A stretch of DNA of 64,000 nt from assembly GCA_050249955.1 (NCBI GenBank), contig JBFWPN010000003.1, positions 124,001 to 188,000 of the forward strand. The letters are read 5' to 3'. Both the position numbers and the translations under genes were made by a program. Source of the DNA: CAVVIG01 sp050249955. GTDB taxonomy: Bacteria > Acidobacteriota > Vicinamibacteria > Vicinamibacterales > CAVVIG01. Of the stretch, positions 1-8,356 are shown one piece after another; positions within the stretch are counted from its first letter, which is position 1, and each line of letters begins with the position of its first letter. Under the pieces are notes generated by a model, which did not search any database, was not told the origin of the DNA, and saw only the letters and a list, made by a program, of their open reading frames with translations.

Positions 1-263
1 AGCAGGTCGTAGGGAAAGATGCGCTCCGTCCCCTGGTTGTCGCCGTACACGGTAAAGGTGATGCCCTGCGTGAGGAAGGCGCGGTCGGCCTCGGTCTGGC
101 GCTCGCGCAGTTCGCGGAGCGACAGCGCCAGCAGATCCTGGTACAGGGGCCGGCAATGGGGCCGGGCCTGGCCGCCCCGGTCGAACATCTCGTCGTAGTG
201 GTGCCCCAGGTTGTACCCGGAGAACATTGCCCCGAACGGCAGCGCGGTAGTGTCGGTGCTCAT
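1..263 (-). CDS. circularly permuted ATP-grasp family protein (N-terminal part, runs off window)
   Basis: Reading the minus strand from the ATG at 263 gives about 87 residues with no stop before the window edge, so only the N-terminus is present. The sequence contains YDEMFD followed by RPHCRPLYQDLLALS, then RQTEADRAFL, QGITFTVYGD and GTERIFPYDLL. This ordered set is the N-terminal signature of the circularly permuted ATP-grasp family (often annotated DUF404/DUF407), which forms amide or peptide-like bonds and usually sits beside an alpha-E domain protein and a transglutaminase-like gene. Those partners would lie outside the window. No clear ribosome binding site precedes this ATG, so the exact start is less certain than the family. 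Confidence 0.88.
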   Translation of the reverse strand, partial: MSTDTTALPFGAMFSGYNLGHHYDEMFDRGGQARPHCRPLYQDLLALSLRELRERQTEADRAFLTQGITFTVYGDNQGTERIFPYDL

Positions 264-744
264 GGTGCAGCGGACGCAGGAATCATCGTCTGTCCAACAG
301 GCCTGTCAGCCGGCAGCGGCATCACGACAAACATGTCGGTTCTCGTTCAGCGACTCCCCGGGCTTATCTTCCAACCTTCCCGCCTGGATTTCTCGAAGAT
401 TACTGCGGAGGGAGGCCCGGAGCGGCTGGATGAAGGCCGCTCCGGGTGAGGCATCGGATAATGCCGTCGTGGTGACGCCGTTGGGGTAGCAAACGGCAGG
501 CCGTCCCACGGATTTCCGGGTCGACAAGGACAAGCCGTTTCCAGACAGGCGCTTGCGCGGGAAACCCGTACGCTGCGGTGGGAGGCGCTGGCAGGACAAT
601 TTTGTCTGACCGAGCGGTGGAGTCGACGAAAGGGGCGGAACGCTGCGGTGCAGACGGGCGGGGCAGGCCGGCCTGGGCGGGCAGACCGGACTGTCTACCA
701 GTCCCACCTGCCCGCCCCGCCCGCCTGCCCTGCCTGCCGGCGGA
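264..744. other. intergenic region, 481 bp, no gene seen
   Basis: It separates the ATP-grasp start from the stop of the cytochrome c/PQQ dehydrogenase gene, both on the minus strand. Open frames here have no ribosome binding site, no family motif and arginine/proline-rich composition, so I call none of them. The right-hand 70 bp holds the GC-rich hairpin listed separately. The rest should contain the promoter of the ATP-grasp operon, but I cannot place it. Confidence 0.6.
675..717 (-). terminator. GC-rich hairpin downstream of PQQ dehydrogenase gene
   Basis: GGGCGGGCAG at 675-684 pairs with CTGCCCGCCC at 708-717, and GGACTG at 688-693 pairs with CAGTCC at 699-704, separated by a 3x3 internal loop and closed by TCTAC. 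It lies about 28 bp after the stop codon of the minus-strand gene. There is no T-tract, so termination is inferred from position only. The right arm belongs to a pyrimidine-rich motif that recurs at 50544-50585. Confidence 0.5.
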
Positions 745-2934
745 CTAGCGTCGGTCCGGGAGTTCGAACACGTAGACCGCGTGGCCCGTGTTCGGGTGGT
801 GTACCTCGGGGATGATGGCGCGCGGCACCTGGCGCGGGCTCCCGCCGCCAAGGCCGGTCGTCACCGCCACGTACTGCTTGCCGCCGGCCGTGAACGACAC
901 CGGGAAGCCCTGCACCGAGGTGCCGAGCCGCACCTGCCAGAGCACCTGGCCGGTCTTCACGTCGTACGCGCGGAAGCGCCGATCCAGGTCTCCCACGAAC
1001 GCGACGTTTCCGGCGGTGGACAGCACCGAGGTGAGGTACGGCACCCGCTGCTGCACGCTCCACAGTTCGCGCATGGTGGCCACATCGTAGGCGGCCAGCT
1101 TGCCCACGTTGCCGTCGCTGCCGGGCATCTCGTAGAAGCGGCGATCGGCGTTCACGCCGCCGGCCCCGTCGCGCAGCTCGGTGGGACGCCCCGACATCTC
1201 CATGCACGACTGCTGCAGCGGGATGATGAGCGCGTTGGTCGGCTGGTGGTAACTCATCGCCTGCCAGTTGTGCCCGCCTTCGGTGCTCGGGCAGGCCTGC
1301 AGCCACTGCTGCACCTTCTGCTCGACGACGTCGTTGCGGTAGGTGACGCGGCCGGTCTGCGGGTCGATGCGGTCGTAGACGTTCTGGAACACCGTCTCTT
1401 TCGCCCCGAGGAACTTGCCGTTCCGGCGATCGAGCTTCCACAGGATCCCCGACTTGCCGATCGAGAAGACGAACTTCTCGGGGCCGTTGTCCACCAGGAC
1501 CCGCTCGAACACTTCATCGAGGTCGAACGACTCGCCGGGTACGTGCTGGTAGTGCCACGCCAGCTTGCCGGTGTCGATGTCGAGCGCCACGGTCGACGCC
1601 GAGTAGAGGCTCTGGTCGAACACCGAGTTGCCGCGGCTCGCGGGCATCCACGGCTTGGCCTGCGCAATGCCCCAGTAGGTGAGGTTCAGGTCAGGATCGA
1701 CGCTGCCGACGATCCAGGTTTCCCCGCCCTGCCGGAAGTTGTCGCCCAGCTTGCCCCACGTGTCGCCGCCCGGCTCGCCGGTGTGCGCCATGGTGTTGAA
1801 CTTCCAGACCTGCTGCCCGGTGTTCACGTCGTAGGCGCTGATGAAGCAGCGGTCCGGGCCGTAGCGCGTACAGCCCTGCAGCCCCTGAATCACCTTCCCC
1901 TTCGCGATGATTGGACCACTGGTGTTCGAGTAGCCCTTCGTGCGATCCGCAATCGTGGTCTCCCACGCCTTCTTCCCGTTGATGGCGCTGAGGGCGACGA
2001 TGCGCGCGTCGGTGGTGGCGGCGATGATCTTGTCGCCGTAGATGGCGATGTTGCGCATCGACCCGAAGCCGATGTGCTCGAGCGGCCCCACCTCGTGCTC
2101 CCAGATCAACTCGCCGGTCTTCGCGTCGAGTGCCTGGATCGTGTTGCCGGTGTTCCAGAGATACATCACCCCGTTGTGCACGAGTGGCATCGTCTGGTTG
2201 GCGCCGCCTTCGTTCATGTTCCAGACCCAGGCGAGCCTGAGGTCTTTCACGTTGGAGGCCGTGATCTCGTTCAGCGGGCTGTAGCTCGTGCCCTGGTAGA
2301 CGCGACGCGCCATCAGCCAGTCGCCGGCCGGCGGATTCCTCAGCATCTCGTCGGTGACCGGCACGTAGTTCTTCACCTCGCCCGCCACGGTGACACCGCG
2401 GGGCTGGCGCGCACCGCCCCGGCCTGCGCCGGGTCCCCCTGGCGCAGCGCCAGCACGGCCACCACCAGGCGCAGCGGCACTGGCCTGCGCGGCGAGTTGT
2501 GCGGAGGTGGGCCGTTGGCCGGTCGCCACGCTGCCAATGGTGGCGAGCTGTGTACCGTCGAACGCCGTCTGCCCCGGCTGGGCACTGTTCTGCTGGAGGA
2601 TGTACGCCACGATACTGGCGTACTGGTCGGAGGTCAGCGACGCGCCGCCCGGCGGCATGGTCGACGACATGTAGTCGAACAGGTCCTTGGCGCTGCGGCT
2701 GCGCCAGGTGTTCATGAAGTCGCCGCCGGCAAGCTGCGGCGCCTCGTTGCGCCCGCCAAGGTCGGCGACGTGGCAGCTCGCGCAGTTCGCCTGGTAGGCC
2801 GCGCGGCCGGCGGTGGCCTGCGCCACCGTGTAGATGGGTGCTCCGGTCGGCTGCTGCCCGGACACGAGCGCGATGGCCGAGCCCCCAAGCAGAGCCGCCA
2901 GCGCACCGACATATCTCATCTGTCCCACCCTCAT
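745..2934 (-). CDS. secreted PQQ-dependent dehydrogenase with N-terminal cytochrome c domain
   Basis: The 729-residue product has a short N-terminal hydrophobic segment (residues 8-26), a class I cytochrome c domain with CASCH at 51-55 and a probable axial Met at 93 (MPPGG), an alanine/glycine linker, then an eight-bladed quinoprotein propeller with repeated DAKTGELIW-like and DVKTGQVLWQ-like blade motifs. This is an alcohol-dehydrogenase-type quinoprotein in which PQQ would reduce the attached haem in the periplasm, but with the haem domain at the N-terminus instead of the usual C-terminus. The start at 2934 has a GGAGAAG ribosome binding site 8 nt upstream and overlaps the CHRD gene stop as ATGA, indicating translational coupling. 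Around the usual vicinal-cysteine position the sequence reads IGFGSMRNIAIYGDK, so the disulfide ring of methanol and ethanol dehydrogenases appears absent. Substrate cannot be told from sequence. Confidence 0.9.
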   Translation of the reverse strand: MRVGQMRYVGALAALLGGSAIALVSGQQPTGAPIYTVAQATAGRAAYQANCASCHVADLGGRNEAPQLAGGDFMNTWRSRSAKDLFDYMSSTMPPGGASLTSDQYASIVAYILQQNSAQPGQTAFDGTQLATIGSVATGQRPTSAQLAAQASAAAPGGGRAGAAPGGPGAGRGGARQPRGVTVAGEVKNYVPVTDEMLRNPPAGDWLMARRVYQGTSYSPLNEITASNVKDLRLAWVWNMNEGGANQTMPLVHNGVMYLWNTGNTIQALDAKTGELIWEHEVGPLEHIGFGSMRNIAIYGDKIIAATTDARIVALSAINGKKAWETTIADRTKGYSNTSGPIIAKGKVIQGLQGCTRYGPDRCFISAYDVNTGQQVWKFNTMAHTGEPGGDTWGKLGDNFRQGGETWIVGSVDPDLNLTYWGIAQAKPWMPASRGNSVFDQSLYSASTVALDIDTGKLAWHYQHVPGESFDLDEVFERVLVDNGPEKFVFSIGKSGILWKLDRRNGKFLGAKETVFQNVYDRIDPQTGRVTYRNDVVEQKVQQWLQACPSTEGGHNWQAMSYHQPTNALIIPLQQSCMEMSGRPTELRDGAGGVNADRRFYEMPGSDGNVGKLAAYDVATMRELWSVQQRVPYLTSVLSTAGNVAFVGDLDRRFRAYDVKTGQVLWQVRLGTSVQGFPVSFTAGGKQYVAVTTGLGGGSPRQVPRAIIPEVHHPNTGHAVYVFELPDRR

Positions 2935-3377
2935 CGTCCCTTCTCCTGCTGTGGCATGAGCCATCCCCAGAGGTTGCCGTCGGCGGCCTTCTCGCTGTGC
3001 AGTTGCACGTAGTAGCGGCTGGCAGCCACCTCCTGCACCTGGGCGGGGGTCAGCTCGAACTTCCCGGTGATGGTGCCGACAGTGCCGCCACTGACCTGCA
3101 GGTCGAACAGCGCCTCGCCGCGGATACCCGGCTTCGGGCTCTTGAAGATCTTCGCTTGCGTGGCCGGGCTGGCCAGCCCCTCGTAGGTGCCGTTGACGGT
3201 GAGGGTGTTGCCGGCGAGGGTGGCAGTGACGCTGCCCACCCCGACCACGTTGGCGTTGTACGCGGTGACCGGCACCGGGGAGAGTCGGGTCTTGAACGTT
3301 CTGGTGGCCTGGGCCTGCAGCACCGGCGCCATTCCCAGAAGGCCTGCCACGAGCAGGCCCGCGATCCATGGTTTCAT
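2931..3377 (-). CDS. secreted CHRD-domain protein
   Basis: The 148-residue product begins with a signal peptide (MKPWIAGLLVAGLLGMAPVLQAQA) and continues as one CHRD-like beta domain: GSVTATLAGNTLTVNGTYEG, then ASPATQAKIF, GIRGEALFDLQVSGG and FELTPAQVQEVAASRYYVQL, ending HSEKAADGNLWGWL. CHRD domains in bacteria are exported, of unknown biochemical role, and often sit next to cytochromes or redox enzymes. The ATG at 3377 follows GAGGAAG at a good distance. Its stop overlaps the start of the cytochrome c/PQQ dehydrogenase gene, so the two are probably made together and may form a periplasmic complex; that last point is inference. Confidence 0.88.
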   Translation of the reverse strand: MKPWIAGLLVAGLLGMAPVLQAQATRTFKTRLSPVPVTAYNANVVGVGSVTATLAGNTLTVNGTYEGLASPATQAKIFKSPKPGIRGEALFDLQVSGGTVGTITGKFELTPAQVQEVAASRYYVQLHSEKAADGNLWGWLMPQQEKGR

Positions 3378-3471
3378 GTGGACTTCCTCGCATCCGGCGT
3401 CCGGATGGCTGATCAATAGGGCGTTTCCGGATTCTACCGCCTGACTCGTGGGCCTGCTAGGATGGGCGGTG

Positions 3472-4344
3472 ATGAAAGCCTCAATCCGGCCCATCCTGCT
3501 GGCAGCCTTCGCCGCCGGCCTGCTCGGCGTCACCGCCTGCAACCGGACCGCGGCTCCGCCCGAAGAGTGCTGCGGCGACGCCAAGGCGGCCGCACCCGTC
3601 GTGGAGGAACCGGCCGAAACGGCCACCCTGGCGCTGCTCTCGGAACCGATTGACGTGGCGCCGTTCACGGTCCGCGATGTCGACGGGAAAGCCATCTCGA
3701 TGGCCGACCTGCGCGGCAAGGTGGTGCTCGTCAACTTCTGGGCCACCTGGTGCCCCCCCTGTCGCGCGGAGATCCCGGACCTCGTGAAGCTGCAGGAGAA
3801 GTACAAGGACCGCCTGGTCATCATCGGCGTGTCCGAGGACGAGATTCCGCCGGAGGAAGTGAAGGCGTTCGCGGTGGGCCAGAAGGTGAACTACCCGATC
3901 GTCATGGCCACGCCCGAACTGCAGAAGATCTTCAAGGGTGTCTCGGCGCTGCCGACCACCTTCGTCATCGATCCCGAGGGAAAGATCCAGCAGCGCCACG
4001 TGGGCATGCTCAACGCCGAGACGACCGAGCTGGAAACCCAGTACCTGTCCGGGCTGATCAAGAACGTGAAGGTGGACCGGGTGGAGGACGAGAACAAGGC
4101 GCTCATCACCAAGGCGGCGCAGGCCAAGGAGATCCCCGGCGTCGACCTGACGAAGCTGACGCCCGCGCAGCGCACGATGGCGCTCCAGGTGCTGAACGCG
4201 GAGCACTGCACGTGCGGCTGCGAGCTGACGCTCGCGGCGTGCCGCATCAACGATCCGAACTGCAGCGTGAGCCTGCCGCTGGCGCAGGCGCTGGTGGAGC
4301 GGATTGCGAAGGGCGAGACGATCGAGCCGTCCCACGAGCACTAG
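3472..4344 (+). CDS. TlpA-like thioredoxin-fold lipoprotein with Cys-rich C-terminal tail
   Basis: The 290-residue product starts with a lipoprotein signal whose lipobox is GVTAC (lipidated Cys23), followed by a second cysteine pair at 33-34. Residues 60-190 are a redoxin/TlpA thioredoxin domain with WATWCPPC (Cys94, Cys97) and the cis-proline region SALPTTFVID. It would act as a membrane-anchored periplasmic thiol reductase, for example in cytochrome c maturation. The last 50 residues carry HCTCGCELTLAACR and DPNCSVSLPLAQ, a Cys-rich module outside the thioredoxin fold that could bind metal. The ATG at 3472 is chosen because the signal peptide begins there. It is divergent from the CHRD-PQQ pair, about 95 bp away. 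Confidence 0.88.
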   Translation: MKASIRPILLAAFAAGLLGVTACNRTAAPPEECCGDAKAAAPVVEEPAETATLALLSEPIDVAPFTVRDVDGKAISMADLRGKVVLVNFWATWCPPCRAEIPDLVKLQEKYKDRLVIIGVSEDEIPPEEVKAFAVGQKVNYPIVMATPELQKIFKGVSALPTTFVIDPEGKIQQRHVGMLNAETTELETQYLSGLIKNVKVDRVEDENKALITKAAQAKEIPGVDLTKLTPAQRTMALQVLNAEHCTCGCELTLAACRINDPNCSVSLPLAQALVERIAKGETIEPSHEH

Positions 4345-4364
4345 GCGGCGCGCGGGACGCCGAC

Positions 4365-5657
4365 CTAGAGCAGCAGCAGGAGCGGATCTTCGATCAGCTC
4401 CTTGAATGCCGCGAGGAACTCCGCACCGGTCGCGCCGTCCAGCGCGCGGTGATCGGCCGCGAGCGTCGCGGTCATCATCATCCCCACCGCCAGTGCTCCA
4501 TCACGCACCACCGGCCGCTGCTCTATCGCGCCGACCCCGACGATGCAGGTCTGGGGTGGGTTCACGATGGGGTAGAGGCTGGTGATGCCGAACATCCCCA
4601 GGTTCGACACCGTACAGGTGCCACCGGTGTACTCCTCCGGCTTCAGCTTCCCCGCCCGGGCCTTCTCGGCCAGCGCCTTGATCTCGCGGTTGATCGCCGC
4701 CACCGTCCTGCCTTCCGCGCCGCGCACGATCGGCGCGATCAACCCCTGCGGCGTGTTCACCGCCACGGCCAGGTCGACGGTCTTGTAGAGACGCACCGAC
4801 CCGTCGGCCCACATGGCATTCGCCGCCGGCACCCTCTTCAGCGCCAGTGCCAGCGCGCGGATGGTGAACGCGGTGAACGAGATCTTGTCCGACGCGCGCT
4901 TGTTGATCTCGGTACGTACACCGGACACCGCGTCCATCGCACACTCGGCCCGCAGGTAGAAGTGCGGGATCGCCTGCTTGGACTGCGTGAGCCGCTCGGC
5001 ACTGACGCGCCGCATCGGCGACAGCGCCTGCACCTCGTAGCGGGAGGGGTCGTCGCTCGGCAACGCGAACGCGTGAGCCTGAACCGCCGCGGCCGCACGA
5101 GGCGATGGCGCGGGTTTCACCCGCGGGGCGATGGCCGCTTCCACATCCTCTTTCATGATGCGGCCGCCGGACCCGGTGCCCCTGATGCTGGCGAGCGGAA
5201 TGCCGGCCGCGTGCGCCATCCGCCGCGCCAGCGGTGAAGCCGAGATATCGGCATCGGGCGGCATCGCCGGTGCCGCGGTGTATGCCACCGCCGTCACGGG
5301 GACGGCCGCTGCCACCGGCGTCGCGGGCACTGCCGGGCGCTCCGCAGGTCTGGCGTCGGCAATGTGCACCACCTGCGGTGCGTCGGGCCGGGTGGGCGCG
5401 CCGGCCGGCGCCGACGCCCCAACGTCGAGGACGGCCAGCAGCGCATTCACCGCCACCTTGTCGGTCCCCGCCGGTATGTGAATCGACGACAGCACGCCCT
5501 CACCCGGCGACTCGATCTCCACGCTGGTCTTGTCGGTCTCGACCTCGGCGATCACCTCGCCCCGCGCCACCCGCTCGCCTTCCTTCTTCAGCCACTGGCT
5601 GAGCCGGGCATGGGTGATCGATTCGCCGAGCTGCGGCAGCCTTACCTCAATGGACAT
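4365..5657 (-). CDS. 2-oxoacid dehydrogenase complex dihydrolipoamide acyltransferase (E2)
   Basis: The 430-residue protein has one N-terminal lipoyl domain (residues 1-78, lipoylated Lys43 in ETDKTSVEIESP), an Ala/Pro-rich linker, a peripheral subunit-binding domain (about 133-170, SPLARRMAHAAGIPLASIRG) and a C-terminal catalytic acyltransferase domain ending in DHRALDGATGAEF, which supplies the HxxxDG active site (His403, Asp407). It transfers the acyl group from E1 to CoA in the cytoplasm. Its start overlaps the E1 stop by 11 bp, so the genes are co-translated. No E3 (dihydrolipoamide dehydrogenase) is in the window. Pyruvate, 2-oxobutyrate or another 2-oxoacid are all possible substrates. 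Confidence 0.92.
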   Translation of the reverse strand: MSIEVRLPQLGESITHARLSQWLKKEGERVARGEVIAEVETDKTSVEIESPGEGVLSSIHIPAGTDKVAVNALLAVLDVGASAPAGAPTRPDAPQVVHIADARPAERPAVPATPVAAAVPVTAVAYTAAPAMPPDADISASPLARRMAHAAGIPLASIRGTGSGGRIMKEDVEAAIAPRVKPAPSPRAAAAVQAHAFALPSDDPSRYEVQALSPMRRVSAERLTQSKQAIPHFYLRAECAMDAVSGVRTEINKRASDKISFTAFTIRALALALKRVPAANAMWADGSVRLYKTVDLAVAVNTPQGLIAPIVRGAEGRTVAAINREIKALAEKARAGKLKPEEYTGGTCTVSNLGMFGITSLYPIVNPPQTCIVGVGAIEQRPVVRDGALAVGMMMTATLAADHRALDGATGAEFLAAFKELIEDPLLLLL

Positions 5658-8061
5658 GCGTGCCCCTGGCCGCGAGACGTTCCATCACGCACACCCGCGC
5701 GGCCGCGTCGACGATGGCGTCTGTATCGATACCGTGGATCCGGTAGAGATCCGGGATGTCACCCGACTGCCCGAACCGATCCACACCGAGGCTGACGATG
5801 CGGTGACCGAAGACGGAGCCGAGCCACGAGAGGGTGGCCGGGTAGCCGTCCAGCACCGTCACGAGTCCGGCGGACGGCGAGAGCCGGCCGAGCAGCGACG
5901 CCACGTGCGAGCCGTTGCGCTCCAGCGAACCCACGCGCTGCGCCTGCGTCCACCCCTTCTCCAGTCGGCCCGGCGACGTGACGACCAGCAGCCCCGCTCC
6001 TGGCGCGTCCTCCGCAATCTGGCGGTGCGCCTCCATCGCTTCGGGCAGCACGGCGCCACACGCCACGATCGCCAGGTCGGCGCCGTCCTCCGGTGGCACG
6101 AGCCAGTAGCCGCCCTCGATGACATCGCGCCGCAGCTCGTCGGTGTACGGCCGCGACACCTGCGGAATGGGTCGCGTCGACAACCGCAGGTAGACCGCGC
6201 TGCCGTGCTCGGCCTGCATGTGCTCGAGGCTCCAGCGGAGGATTTCGGTCAGGTCGTCGGCGAACGCCGGCTCGTAGGACACGAGGTTCGGCTGCCCCAT
6301 CCCGATCAGCGGCGTGTAGACCGACTGGTGGGCGCCGCCTTCGGGCGCGAGCGTGATCCCCGACGGCGTACCAGCCAGCAGGAAGCGCGCGTCCTGGTAG
6401 CAGGCGTAGTTCAGCGCGTCGAGCCCGCGACACACGAACGGGTCGTACACGGTGCCGATGGGCAGCAGGCGGGCACCGAAGAGCGAGTGCGACAGCCCGA
6501 GTGCCGCCAGCATGATGAAGAGGTTGTTCTCGGCAATGCCCAGTTCGATGTGCTGCCCCTTCGGTGACATCGTCCACTGCTGGGGCGAGGCCACCTGTGA
6601 GACCGCCGGGCCCAGCTCGTGGGCGTGCCGCGAGAAGATCCCGCGCCGGTTCACCCAGGGGCCGAGGTTGGTCGACGTGGTCACGTCGGGTGCCGTCGTC
6701 ACGATGTGATCGGCCAGCGACGGGTGCTGGCGTGCGATGCTCGCCACCACCCGACCGAAAGCTTCCTGCGTGGAGATCTGCTCGGCCTTCGGCACCTCGA
6801 ATGCCGCCGGCACGGCCACCTGCGGCGCGGTGAACCGTCGCTCCACCGGCTGCGCGAAGGGCACCGACGCCAGGAATCGCTCGAGGTCGCCCCGCAGGGA
6901 TTCGAGGCCGGCGAACCGCTCCCATTCCTCGCCATCGCGGATGCCCATCCGCTCCTTGAGGACCCCGATCTGCTCGGCTGTCATCTGGCCGGCGTGGTTG
7001 TCCTTGTGGCCGGCGAACGGCAGGCCCATGCCCTTGATCGTGTAGGCGATGAAGCAGGTGGGCGTGTCGTCCTTCACGCTCCGGAACGCGTGGGTGAGCG
7101 TGTCGAGGTCGTGGCCGCCGAGGTCGGTCATCAGCGCGTGCAGCGCCTGATCGTCCATCGATGCCAGCAGTTCCTCGACGCCCGGCAGGTTCCCGATGTC
7201 GGTGTTCAGCTGGTGGCGCCACGCCTGGCCGCCCTGGAACGACAGCGCCGAGTAGAGCGTGTTCGAGGAGTCGTCGATCCAGTTCTTCAGCGCGTCGCCG
7301 CCACGGCGCTGGAACACCTCGGTCATCCGCCGTCCGTACTTCAGGGTGACAACGTTCCACCCCATGTCCGTGAAGACGGAGTCGAGTCTGGTGAACAGGC
7401 GGTCGGACACCACCGCGTCGAGGCTCTGGCGGTTGTAGTCGATCACCCACCAGACATTCCGGATGTCGTGCTTCCAGCCTTCGAGCAGTGCCTCGAAGAC
7501 GTTCCCCTCATCGAGCTCCGCGTCGCCGACGATGGCCACCATGCGCCCGCGGCGCTCGGCGGGCACCATCGCCTTCATCTGCAGGTAGTCCTGCACGAGC
7601 GCGGCGAAGCTGGTCATGGCGACGCCCAGGCCCACCGATCCCGTGGAGAAGTCCACATCGTCGGTGTCCTTGGTGCGGGAGGGATAGGACTGCACGCCGC
7701 CCAGTCCGCGGAAGTTCCGCATCTTGTCGAGCGACTGGCGCCCGAACAGGTACTGGATGGCATGGAAGATGGGGCTGGCGTGCGGCTTGACGGCGACGCG
7801 ATCCTGCGGCGTCAGCACGTCCATGTAGAGCGCCGTCATGATGCTGGCCACGGAGGCCGATGACGCCTGGTGCCCGCCCACCTTGAGGAAGTCGCGCTTG
7901 GGGCGGATCTGGTTGGCGTTGTGGATCATCCACACAGCCAGCCACAGGATCTTGCGCTCGAGGGCACGCAGCGTCTCGAGACGCTCCGCGGACACGACAT
8001 CGTGCCGGGACGCGGCAAGGGCCACGGTGGCCGATGCGTTGGGGGCTCGTTTCGACGCCAA
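5647..8061 (-). CDS. homodimeric-type 2-oxoacid (pyruvate / 2-oxobutyrate) dehydrogenase E1
   Basis: The 804-residue protein resembles AceE and MdeB: HASPIFHAIQYLFG, GVQSYPSRT, then the thiamine diphosphate motif GDAELDEGNVFEALLEG ending in DYNRQSLD, followed by a pyrimidine-binding transketolase domain (HIELGIAENNLFIMLAALG) and a transketolase C-terminal domain. It would decarboxylate a 2-oxoacid and acylate E2. The start is a TTG at 8061, unusual but supported by AAGGAGA about 9 nt upstream; the next in-frame ATG (about residue 44) would remove conserved sequence. A divergent Lrp/AsnC gene lies 295 bp away, the arrangement known for mdeB and mdeR of Pseudomonas putida, which suggests control by amino acid availability. 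Plain pyruvate dehydrogenase function is an equally good reading. Confidence 0.88.
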   Translation of the reverse strand: MASKRAPNASATVALAASRHDVVSAERLETLRALERKILWLAVWMIHNANQIRPKRDFLKVGGHQASSASVASIMTALYMDVLTPQDRVAVKPHASPIFHAIQYLFGRQSLDKMRNFRGLGGVQSYPSRTKDTDDVDFSTGSVGLGVAMTSFAALVQDYLQMKAMVPAERRGRMVAIVGDAELDEGNVFEALLEGWKHDIRNVWWVIDYNRQSLDAVVSDRLFTRLDSVFTDMGWNVVTLKYGRRMTEVFQRRGGDALKNWIDDSSNTLYSALSFQGGQAWRHQLNTDIGNLPGVEELLASMDDQALHALMTDLGGHDLDTLTHAFRSVKDDTPTCFIAYTIKGMGLPFAGHKDNHAGQMTAEQIGVLKERMGIRDGEEWERFAGLESLRGDLERFLASVPFAQPVERRFTAPQVAVPAAFEVPKAEQISTQEAFGRVVASIARQHPSLADHIVTTAPDVTTSTNLGPWVNRRGIFSRHAHELGPAVSQVASPQQWTMSPKGQHIELGIAENNLFIMLAALGLSHSLFGARLLPIGTVYDPFVCRGLDALNYACYQDARFLLAGTPSGITLAPEGGAHQSVYTPLIGMGQPNLVSYEPAFADDLTEILRWSLEHMQAEHGSAVYLRLSTRPIPQVSRPYTDELRRDVIEGGYWLVPPEDGADLAIVACGAVLPEAMEAHRQIAEDAPGAGLLVVTSPGRLEKGWTQAQRVGSLERNGSHVASLLGRLSPSAGLVTVLDGYPATLSWLGSVFGHRIVSLGVDRFGQSGDIPDLYRIHGIDTDAIVDAAARVCVMERLAARGTHVH

Positions 8062-8356
8062 CGGTCTGTCTCCTTCGGCCGCCGATTGTAGCGAAGCGAT
8101 TCAGGAGCACGATTGCGATTCCCGTAAAGGGGGTAAGGCGAGGCGCAACAAGATTGCGAGACATCCCGCCACCGCGCACACGTGCCGGCACGGTGCCTTC
8201 CACAGCTCTCCAGGCCGCCAGGCCGCGGCAACGTCGGTGCGATGTGCCGCACGCGAGAGCAGGTTCATTGCCGACCGTGTGCACCGCGAAGCCATGTTCG
8301 CAATGCCGGCCGACCATGTGCTCTGCTATCCTCCCCACCTCATACACGGACAGCCC
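8062..8356. promoter_or_regulatory. divergent promoter region between E1-E2 operon and Lrp-type regulator
   Basis: This 295-bp non-coding stretch must drive the E1-E2 operon leftwards and the regulator rightwards. It contains a perfect 12-bp palindrome CGTGCCGGCACG at 8181-8192 and, on the minus strand, TACAAT at 8085-8090 as a possible -10 for the E1 gene. Lrp-family proteins commonly bind such divergent regions; that this one does is inference. Confidence 0.45.
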
